Assembly: GCA_016280565.1 (NCBI GenBank)
Contig: JAEEGY010000217.1
Location: 1 to 6,642 of the forward strand
Source of the DNA: Fretibacterium sp.
GTDB lineage: Bacteria > Synergistota > Synergistia > Synergistales > Aminobacteriaceae
DNA length: 6,642 nucleotides
Direction: 5' to 3'
The translations under genes and the position numbers were made by a program. The notes under the pieces are model-generated. The model saw only the letters and a program-made list of their open reading frames with translations, made no database searches and had not been told where the DNA came from. The first letter of the stretch is position 1. Every line of letters starts with the position of its first letter. This document shows, piece by piece, positions 1-4,873 of the stretch.

Positions 1-2
1 AG

Positions 3-191
3 CCTCACGGGATAAGGCCGGAGGAGGCGGAGGAGGTTCTCATCGCCTATGGTTATCTGCCCGTCCGTCAGAAGGGAAGCCATAGGCACTATCTGAATCA
101 AACGACGGGGGATGTGACGACGGTCAAGCAGGAGAATCCGCTGAAAAAGCCTTACGTCATGGATATCCTGCACCGTATAGGGGAGGATTGA
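3..191 (+). CDS. hicA: HicA-family mRNA interferase toxin, C-terminal part (5' end outside window)
   Basis: The frame is open from the left edge and gives 62 residues before TGA at 189-191. The visible part contains VRQKGSH, the HicA signature (a small dsRBD-like fold with a G-S-H motif carrying the catalytic His). The His codon is at 81-83. A TTV strand and an LKKPYVMDILHRIG helix follow, matching the usual HicA ending (a strand, then a helix of the type 'sILkqaG'). Family members are about 60-85 residues, so only a few N-terminal residues are missing. Known family role: HicA cleaves mRNA and is neutralised by HicB. The next gene looks like hicB, which supports the call. The start codon and any promoter lie outside the window. 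Whether the toxin is active cannot be told from sequence; the key His is present. Confidence 0.8.
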   Translation, partial: PHGIRPEEAEEVLIAYGYLPVRQKGSHRHYLNQTTGDVTTVKQENPLKKPYVMDILHRIGED

Positions 192-205
192 GGAAGGTGG
201 AGCCA

Positions 206-487
206 ATGGAGGTCAAAGACTATATGCGGCTGCCCTACACCCGGCTCATACAGGAGATGGACGATGAGGGCGGGCATTATTACTTTGGGAAGATCCTGGA
301 ACTTGATGGCTGCCACAGCACAGGAGATACCCTTGAGGAGCTGAACGAGAACCTGGACGAGGCTCTGGAGGGATATCTTGAGGTGAAGCTGGAAAACCAT
401 CTGCCCATTCCAACCCCTGAACGGGAACAGATGAAACGGGCGGGCGTTCCCTCTTCCCTGTCCTTCGTTGGAGTGCCGGCCGTTTGA
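206..487 (+). CDS. hicB: HicB-family antitoxin, short form without an obvious DNA-binding domain
   Basis: This encodes 93 residues from ATG 206, preceded by a GAGGAAGG-like ribosome site at 190-196. A TTG at 188 in the same frame overlaps the hicA stop and would add six residues; I prefer the ATG for its spacing. The protein has the HicB partial RNase H-like fold: LPYTRLI, an acidic turn, YYFGKILELDGC, then GDTLEELNENLDEALEGYLE. The last matches the family motif 'GdTleEAlenikeai..yle'. HicB proteins usually carry a C-terminal ribbon-helix-helix or HTH domain that binds the promoter. Here only about 25 residues follow the core (PTPEREQMKRAG and a short hydrophobic end), so no such domain is visible. 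Inferred role: binding and inhibiting the upstream HicA. The stop overlaps the next start as TTGA at 484-487. Confidence 0.82.
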   Translation: MEVKDYMRLPYTRLIQEMDDEGGHYYFGKILELDGCHSTGDTLEELNENLDEALEGYLEVKLENHLPIPTPEREQMKRAGVPSSLSFVGVPAV

Positions 488-1263
488 CTCATCAGGAGCG
501 TCAGTGGCTGGCGTGCCACGCGCTGGGAGTCTCTTCAGCGGCATTGCTGGCGCACCCGGAGCTTTATGAGAGGCGGTCGGTCCAGGCGCTGTTCCGGCGG
601 CGAGAGGCCGGTGAACCGCTTCAGTACATTTTGGGCACGGCCCCGTTCCGGGGGCGGGATCTCCACGTGGGACCGGGCGTCCTCATCCCCCGGCAGGACA
701 CGGAGACGCTCATCACGGCGGCGCTGGAACTGGTGCCGTATGAGGAGCCCTTCACGTTCCTCGATTGGGGGACGGGCAGCGGGTGTATCGCCGTGACGCT
801 CCTTCTGGAACGGCCGGATTCCTTTGCCCTGATGGTGGACCGGAGCCCGGCCGCCCTGAAGTACGCGGAGGAGAATCTGAAACGCTACGGTCTTGAAGCC
901 CGTGCGCGTCTGATCCGCTCCGAGACGCCGGACGACATTATTCTTGAGGAGCGGTGCGCGCTGGTCATCAGCAACCCGCCCTACATCCCGACGGAGGATA
1001 TCCCCGGCCTCATGCGCGAGGTGCGGGACCACGAACCCCATTCGGCGCTGGACGGCGGACCGGACGGCATGGACTGTTACCGCCTGCTGTTTCGCCACGC
1101 GCCCCGGTGGCTCGGACCCAGGGGGCTCCTCATCCTGGAGATGGGGGACGCGCGTCAGGCGGAGGCGTTTCGCTCCTCCCCTCCCGCAGGGTTCACCTTT
1201 CTTCGGGAATTTCTGGATGACGGTGGAAATCCTCGCTGCGCGGTGTGGCAATATTTGGGGTAA
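484..1263 (+). CDS. prmC: Peptide chain release factor N5-glutamine methyltransferase PrmC
   Basis: The 259-residue cytoplasmic protein transfers a methyl group from S-adenosylmethionine to the glutamine of the GGQ motif in release factors RF1/RF2. Visible family marks are GEPLQYILG (43-51), IPRQDTE (68-74, the usual IPRPDTE/PETE with Gln), the SAM-binding loop DWGTGSGCIAV (94-104), the catalytic NPPY at 164-167 and HEPHSALDGG (183-192). Together these separate PrmC from other N6-type methyltransferases. The start is TTG 484, overlapping the hicB stop by 4 bp, with a possible GGAG at 470-473. It is the only usable start, since the frame upstream to the stop at 418-420 holds no ATG, GTG or TTG. 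The N-terminal domain is therefore about 20 residues shorter than in typical PrmC of 280 or so residues. In many bacteria prmC follows prfA, but here it follows hicAB. No terminator is seen after it. Confidence 0.93.
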   Translation: MTHQERQWLACHALGVSSAALLAHPELYERRSVQALFRRREAGEPLQYILGTAPFRGRDLHVGPGVLIPRQDTETLITAALELVPYEEPFTFLDWGTGSGCIAVTLLLERPDSFALMVDRSPAALKYAEENLKRYGLEARARLIRSETPDDIILEERCALVISNPPYIPTEDIPGLMREVRDHEPHSALDGGPDGMDCYRLLFRHAPRWLGPRGLLILEMGDARQAEAFRSSPPAGFTFLREFLDDGGNPRCAVWQYLG

Positions 1264-1269
1264 ATGAGA

Positions 1270-1275
1270 TATAAT
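1270..1275 (+). promoter_or_regulatory. Probable sigma-70-type -10 box upstream of the thioredoxin reductase gene
   Basis: A perfect TATAAT lies in the 63-bp AT-rich gap between prmC and the reductase gene. The only -35 candidate at normal distance is TGGCAA (1246-1251, 18-bp spacer), a poor match lying inside the end of prmC. Transcription would begin near 1282 and leave a leader of about 45 nt. Because prmC lacks a terminator, readthrough could also contribute. Confidence 0.55.
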
Positions 1276-1311
1276 CTTAGAAGTCGTCAATAACATTTTG
1301 TCTTTTAACAA

Positions 1312-1317
1312 AAGGAG
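1312..1317 (+). promoter_or_regulatory. Ribosome binding site of the reductase gene
   Basis: AAGGAG sits 9 nt before ATG 1327, which fixes that start. It is one of the two clearest Shine-Dalgarno sites in the window and agrees with the high-expression codon use of the gene. Confidence 0.8.
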
Positions 1318-1326
1318 CGATTTTTC

Positions 1327-2547
1327 ATGGAGAAGCGTGAGCTGGTCATCATCGGTGCGGGGCCTGCGGGTATGTCGGCGGCCATCTACGGGCGGCGGGC
1401 CGGGCTGGATGTGCTGGTGCTGGAGAAGGGCGCGACAGGCGGGCAGATCAACATCACCGACGAGATCGAGAACTACCCCGGCGTTCCCCATGCCACGGGC
1501 CCGGAGGTCGGCGAGTTGCTCCACAAGCACGCGCTGAAGTTCGAGACCGAGTTCCGCATGGTGGACGACAGCAAGGTGGAGCTCCGCGGCGACAAGAAGA
1601 TCGTCGTCACCAGGAAGGGCGGGGAGACCAGCGAGATCGAGGCTGAGGCCATCATCGTCGCCACGGGCGCGCAGTTCCGCCGCCTGGGCTGCGAGGGCGA
1701 GGCCGAGCACATCGGTCAGGGAGTCAGCTTCTGCGCCGTGTGCGACGGAGCGTTCTTCGAGGGGCTTGAGGTCGCCGTCGTGGGCGGGGGCAACACCGCC
1801 GTCGAGGAGGGCGGCTACCTCACGAAGTTCGCGTCCAGGGTCTACATCATCCACCGCCGCGACGAGTTCCGCGCGGACCGCGCCGCCATCGCCCAGGCCC
1901 TGGCCAACCCCAAGATCCAGCCCGTGTACAACACGGTGGTTGAGAAGATCGAGGACAGGGACCCTGATGACGATGACGACATGAGGACTCTGAACCTTGT
2001 CCTGAAGAATGTCAAGACGGGCGAAGTCTCCAACCTGCCTCTGTCGGGCGTGTTCATGTTCGTGGGGCAGGAACCCCTGGACGGCTGCGTGAAGGGGCTG
2101 GTGAAGGCCGAGAAGGGCGGCTGGATCATCACCAACGACCACATGGAGACCTCCGTGGAGGGCATCTTCGCGGCGGGCGACGTCCGCAGCAAGTACCTGC
2201 GCCAGGTCATCACGGCAGCAGCAGACGGCGCGGTGGCGGGCATGGCGGCCTCCTCTTACATCAACGAGCAGCTCCACCTCCGCTCCACTCTGCTGGAGCC
2301 GGAGCACGTCACGGCGTTCTTCTACTCCAGCATCGACGAGAAGCAGGTGCAGCTTTCCAACGCGGTGGAGGCCGCGGCCAAGGCCAAGGGCGTCAAGGTC
2401 CCGCTGATCGACGGCTACCGCAACGCGCGCATGACCGAAAAGCTGGAGCTCTCCGCCAAGATGCCGGCGCTGGTGGAGCTCAGCAAGGGCACAGTCACGA
2501 AGGTGACGGCGGTCGCCTCTGCGGCGGACGTGGAGAAGGCCCTGTAA
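1327..2547 (+). CDS. trxB: Thioredoxin-disulfide reductase with C-terminal CXXC-less thioredoxin-like domain
   Basis: The 406-residue protein is about 90 residues longer than standard low-molecular-weight TrxB. The reductase part is clear. It has an FAD Rossmann motif GAGPAG (10-15), GGQINITDEIENYPG (38-52), an ATG motif (112-114), the redox pair CAVC (136-139) followed by DG, a second nucleotide motif GGGNTAVE (153-160), HRRDEFRA (176-183, the HRR typical of NADPH preference) and a final FAD motif AAGDV with LRQVITAAADG (282-301). It should pass electrons from NADPH through FAD and the CAVC disulfide to a thioredoxin in the cytoplasm. An acidic loop, DPDDDDD (212-218), lies in the NADPH domain. 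Residues 324-406 read as a thioredoxin-like fold: VTAFFYS strand, helix, VKVPLID strand, then MPALVELSKG with a likely cis-Pro at 380. SSIDEKQ stands where CGPC would be. Codons are strongly biased to C or G at the third position, which suggests high expression. Confidence 0.93.
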   Translation: MEKRELVIIGAGPAGMSAAIYGRRAGLDVLVLEKGATGGQINITDEIENYPGVPHATGPEVGELLHKHALKFETEFRMVDDSKVELRGDKKIVVTRKGGETSEIEAEAIIVATGAQFRRLGCEGEAEHIGQGVSFCAVCDGAFFEGLEVAVVGGGNTAVEEGGYLTKFASRVYIIHRRDEFRADRAAIAQALANPKIQPVYNTVVEKIEDRDPDDDDDMRTLNLVLKNVKTGEVSNLPLSGVFMFVGQEPLDGCVKGLVKAEKGGWIITNDHMETSVEGIFAAGDVRSKYLRQVITAAADGAVAGMAASSYINEQLHLRSTLLEPEHVTAFFYSSIDEKQVQLSNAVEAAAKAKGVKVPLIDGYRNARMTEKLELSAKMPALVELSKGTVTKVTAVASAADVEKAL

Positions 2548-2565
2548 ACAAAAAGTAATTCTGCA

Positions 2566-2586
2566 GCGCCTCTTCACAAGGGGCGC
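2566..2586 (+). other. Hairpin just after the reductase gene
   Basis: GCGCCTCTT (2566-2574) pairs with AAGGGGCGC (2578-2586) as a 9-bp stem with one G-U pair and a 3-nt loop, 18 nt after the trxB stop. No T-run follows. It may add to transcription stopping or protect the mRNA 3' end. Confidence 0.5.
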
Positions 2587-2590
2587 ATGG

Positions 2591-2622
2591 AGGTTTCAGG
2601 GGGGCTCTCCCCCCTGAAACTT
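2591..2622. terminator. Perfect palindrome, likely terminator or transcript-end hairpin after trxB
   Basis: GTTTCAGGGGGG (2593-2604) and CCCCCCTGAAAC (2609-2620) form a perfect 12-bp stem with a CTCT loop. The stem is extendable by a G-U and an A-U pair to 2591-2622. It is very stable and sits between the trxB stop and the flagellar promoter, as a terminator would. The sequence after it (TTAAAAG) has almost no T-run in either direction, so it is not a textbook intrinsic terminator. A dispersed repetitive palindrome is an alternative. Confidence 0.6.
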
Positions 2623-2633
2623 AAAAGATGCGG

Positions 2634-2660
2634 TAAAATTTCTCTTGGGATTGCCGAAAA
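2634..2660 (+). promoter_or_regulatory. Sigma-28 (FliA)-type flagellar promoter
   Basis: TAAAATTT (2634-2641), an 11-nt spacer (2642-2652), then GCCGAAAA (2653-2660). The consensus for flagellar sigma-28 is TAAAGTTT, 11 nt, GCCGATAA, so each box matches 7 of 8 positions with the exact spacer length. It lies 24 nt before the start of fliS, a late flagellar gene, which is where such a promoter is expected. The predicted transcript would begin a few bases past 2660, almost at the ribosome site. Confidence 0.82.
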
Positions 2661-2668
2661 TAAATACC

Positions 2669-2676
2669 AGGAGGGG
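2669..2676 (+). promoter_or_regulatory. Ribosome binding site of fliS
   Basis: AGGAGGGG lies 8 nt before ATG 2685. An ATG at 2677 directly after it is out of frame with FliS and too close to be used. Confidence 0.8.
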
Positions 2677-2684
2677 ATGAACCC

Positions 2685-3242
2685 ATGGAAAACAGGAACA
2701 GCGCTCAGTACACCTATCAGGCGACGCAGATCTCGACTGCAACGAAGGAGCAGCTTCTTCTGATAACGTACGATATCGGGATCAAGGCGTGCCGCACGGC
2801 CGAGGCGGCACTGGCAGGCGATGACACCAAGAAGGACTTTGGGCTTGCCAACCGGGAGATCATCCGGGCTCAGGAAGTCATTCGCGAGCTGATGGTGACG
2901 CTGAACACGGACCGGGGCGGCGAGATGGCGAAGAGCCTTGTCCGGCTTTATGATTATATGTACCAGCTCCTGGTGGACGCGAACATCAAGAAGGAGCCGG
3001 ATAACATCCGCACGGTGCGCGGGATGCTTGAGGAGCTGAAGGAGACATGGGAGGGTGCCCTCGTGCAGCTTCTTCAGGACTACCAGGCGGCTCACCCCGA
3101 AGATGAGGACTTCAAGACCGCCATTTCCGAGCTGAAGGGCGAGGAGGTCCCCGCGTCCAAAACCCAGCCGCAGCTCAAGGTTCAGCCCGCCAGACCCGCG
3201 GCCGCGCCACAGAAGGCCGGGAGTTTCACCCTTGCCGGCTGA
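2685..3242 (+). CDS. fliS: Flagellar export chaperone FliS (flagellin chaperone)
   Basis: The 185-residue cytoplasmic protein is recognised by its N-terminal half. AQYTYQATQISTATKEQLLLITYDI (7-31) matches the FliS opening (Y..tqi.taspeqLilmLYdga), followed by LMVTLNTDRGGEMAKSLVRLYDYM (69-92) and a helix through LEELKETW (115-122). In the family this four-helix chaperone binds the C-terminus of flagellin, prevents its polymerisation in the cytoplasm and delivers it to the flagellar export gate. Usual length is about 125-135 residues. Here a tail from about 137 onward is acidic, then rich in Lys, Pro, Ala and Gln (KVQPARPAAAPQ), and looks disordered. It is the first gene of a unit driven by the sigma-28-type promoter and overlaps the next gene by 11 bp, suggesting coupled translation. 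No flagellin or fliD gene is in the window. Confidence 0.92.
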   Translation: MENRNSAQYTYQATQISTATKEQLLLITYDIGIKACRTAEAALAGDDTKKDFGLANREIIRAQEVIRELMVTLNTDRGGEMAKSLVRLYDYMYQLLVDANIKKEPDNIRTVRGMLEELKETWEGALVQLLQDYQAAHPEDEDFKTAISELKGEEVPASKTQPQLKVQPARPAAAPQKAGSFTLAG

Positions 3243-3693
3243 CCTGCTGAACAGCGCAAAGGAGCTGCTTTCGCAGGAGCTCAAACTGTGTAAGATGCTG
3301 AGGACGATGATCTCGCGCGAGCTCGAGGCCATCGTCCTTGATGGCGATATGGACGAGCTCCTGCGCGTCCTTCGCAGCAAGGATGACGTTATCTCGCAGC
3401 TTCAGCTCCTGACAGACTCGTGGCAGGACCTTCTGTTAAGTATGGGGATCGTCCGGCCTCAGGGAGTGGAGGGCTTTGGGAAGGACATCCTGGCACTGTT
3501 TCCCGATGACCAGGATCTTCCGCACCTACTGGAGGAGACGCGGACTCTGGCCGAGGGCATCATGAAGGCGGAGGATGAGGCCCAGGCAGAACTGGAGAAG
3601 CACGCGGCGGGCCTTCGCAGCCAGATCACCTCGCGGGCCCACGGCCGCCAGGTTGCGGCCAGCTACGCGAAGATGGGCGGTTCCAGCATTTGA
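3232..3693 (+). CDS. FlgN-like flagellar chaperone (hook-filament junction protein chaperone)
   Basis: The 153-residue protein is almost all helix, with long Leu/Glu-rich amphipathic stretches: KELLSQELKLCKMLRTMISRE, then a GDMDELLRVLRSKDDVISQLQLL segment. This matches the FlgN pattern (a helix, 'gdle.L..l...ke.li..L', then a further long helix). FlgN binds the junction proteins FlgK and FlgL before export. Homology is suggested by pattern and by the neighbour fliS, not by a strict motif, so the name is probable rather than certain. Other small coiled-coil flagellar proteins (FliT-like) are possible. TTG 3232 is taken as start because it overlaps the end of fliS by 11 bp and has GGGAG 8 nt upstream (3219-3223). 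The next in-frame start, ATG 3295, would remove part of the first helix. The stop overlaps the next gene as TTGA (3690-3693). Confidence 0.68.
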   Translation: MPADLLNSAKELLSQELKLCKMLRTMISRELEAIVLDGDMDELLRVLRSKDDVISQLQLLTDSWQDLLLSMGIVRPQGVEGFGKDILALFPDDQDLPHLLEETRTLAEGIMKAEDEAQAELEKHAAGLRSQITSRAHGRQVAASYAKMGGSSI

Positions 3694-4811
3694 GGATTTC
3701 CCGCGGGTTTTGTCTGCTCTTAGCCTTCACCCTCCTTGTTCGCTCCCCGGCACCTGCCGCAGCAGCCAAACGGCCCAAGCCGGCTTCTCGTGCTGTTGTC
3801 TCCGAGGACACTGAGCCTGTGACGGATCCCGAGCTCAAGAAAGAGATCGAGATCGGCCGGAAAGCGATGGCACAAATCGAGGAACAGTGGCCCCTCACGT
3901 CAGACCCCGCGGTCAGCGCGCGGCTGAACATGATCTTAAGCCGCCTGGAGCCCCACATGGAGCGCCGCATTCCCTATGAGATCCGCTTAGTCTCCACGGA
4001 AGTGCAGAACGCTTTTTGCCTGCCGGGGGGCTTTATCTTTTTCACGACGGGCATTCTTGACCTTCTCAAGACAGATTCCGAACTCGCAGCAGTTATGGCC
4101 CACGAGATGGTCCACGCGGACCAGAAGCACGGCCTGAAGATGGCGGCCCAGAGCAATAAGGTGACGCTGGCAGCCTTGGCGGTGATGCTGTTGAGCCGCG
4201 GGGCGGTGGCTCCTGTCGTTCTGGCCCAGGTGGCGCAGGTCGCCATCACGAACGCCTACTCCATTGAGCTGGAGGCGGAGGCGGACAGCCGCGGGATGGA
4301 CGCGCTCATCGCGTCCGGCTATCCCCCCAGCGGCATGATCACCCTGATGGAAAAATTCATGAACGAGGAGCTGAAGCAGCCCATCCGGGAGTATGGCATC
4401 TACATGAACCACCCGGATTCCCGCAAACGGCTGAAGATGGCGCTGGATAAGCTCCAGAGGCGAGGCATCCCCGTCCAGCGCAAGGTCCCCCTGGGGCTGT
4501 TGAGGACAGGTATCCAGGAGGCGGAAGGCCGCCTGGAGCTCACAGTAGATGGCACCGGGGTGTGGAGCGGACCAAATACGCCCAAGGCGCGAACGGCGCT
4601 GGAGAAGGCACGGGCCGCACTGGACGAGGACCTGCAGATGGAGCTGGCCCCCTATGACGTTCATATCGTGGGCGGCGCGCTCTGCCTCGGCAACCGCACG
4701 GTGACCGGCCCGGTGGAGGGCATGGACAGCGTGGAGACCTTCCGCCAGAACCTCCTCAAGGCGCTGGACGCCGCCCGGCGCAAACACCCCACAGCAAAGT
4801 ATTTTCACTAA
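3690..4811 (+). CDS. Secreted M48-family zinc metalloprotease (BepA/Ste24-like catalytic domain)
   Basis: The 373-residue protein has an N-terminal signal peptide: MRISRG, hydrophobic FCLLLAFTLLV, then APAAAA with likely cleavage near residue 26. It should act in the periplasm. FCLPGGFIFFTTGILDLL (109-126) and AAVMAHEMVHADQKHG (133-148) with zinc motif HEMVH (138-142) are typical of M48. The third zinc ligand is probably Glu195 in ELEAEADSRGMDAL (194-206). HPDSRKRL (241-248) matches the His-Pro motif of BepA-type enzymes, where the His can cap the zinc. BepA relatives carry C-terminal TPR repeats, but here the roughly 110-residue tail shows none I can recognise. Known members degrade misfolded outer-membrane proteins or help assembly. 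The TTG start overlaps the upstream stop by 4 bp with only a weak ribosome site, so translation is probably coupled. A terminator follows. The substrate is unknown. Confidence 0.88.
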   Translation: MRISRGFCLLLAFTLLVRSPAPAAAAKRPKPASRAVVSEDTEPVTDPELKKEIEIGRKAMAQIEEQWPLTSDPAVSARLNMILSRLEPHMERRIPYEIRLVSTEVQNAFCLPGGFIFFTTGILDLLKTDSELAAVMAHEMVHADQKHGLKMAAQSNKVTLAALAVMLLSRGAVAPVVLAQVAQVAITNAYSIELEAEADSRGMDALIASGYPPSGMITLMEKFMNEELKQPIREYGIYMNHPDSRKRLKMALDKLQRRGIPVQRKVPLGLLRTGIQEAEGRLELTVDGTGVWSGPNTPKARTALEKARAALDEDLQMELAPYDVHIVGGALCLGNRTVTGPVEGMDSVETFRQNLLKALDAARRKHPTAKYFH

Positions 4812-4833
4812 ACGCTCTTACCACTTAATGATG

Positions 4834-4865
4834 AAATAGGCGGGCCAAAGCCCGCCTATTTTGTT
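4834..4865. terminator. Bidirectional intrinsic terminator between convergent genes
   Basis: AAATAGGCGGGC (4834-4845) and GCCCGCCTATTT (4850-4861) form a perfect 12-bp stem with a CAAA loop, followed on the plus strand by TTGTT. It lies 22 nt after the protease stop and 12 nt beyond the end of the minus-strand surface-protein gene. It should end transcripts from both sides. The T-rich tail is better on the plus strand. Confidence 0.88.
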
Positions 4866-4873
4866 GTGTGCCT

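Noticed and set aside
1296..1313. TTTTGT/ACAAAA hairpin touching the trxB ribosome site, as a possible riboswitch or attenuator
   Set aside because: The stem is only 6 bp with one G-C pair and the leader is about 45 nt, too short and weak for a riboswitch.
535..2577. Minus-strand open frame of 680 codons opposite prmC and trxB
   Set aside because: It is the mirror of two well-supported plus-strand genes with high third-position GC. Its translation is a monotonous mix of Arg, Leu, His, Asp and Val with no motif, and it crosses a promoter and intergenic gap.
2574..3380. Minus-strand open frame of 268 codons opposite fliS
   Set aside because: It runs against fliS, its promoter and the FlgN-like gene, shows no recognisable domain, and has the Arg/Leu-rich composition of a shadow frame.
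3987..4808. Minus-strand open frame of 273 codons opposite the M48 protease
   Set aside because: The plus strand encodes a clear HEXXH protease over the same bases. The antisense translation is His/Gln/Arg-rich without motifs.
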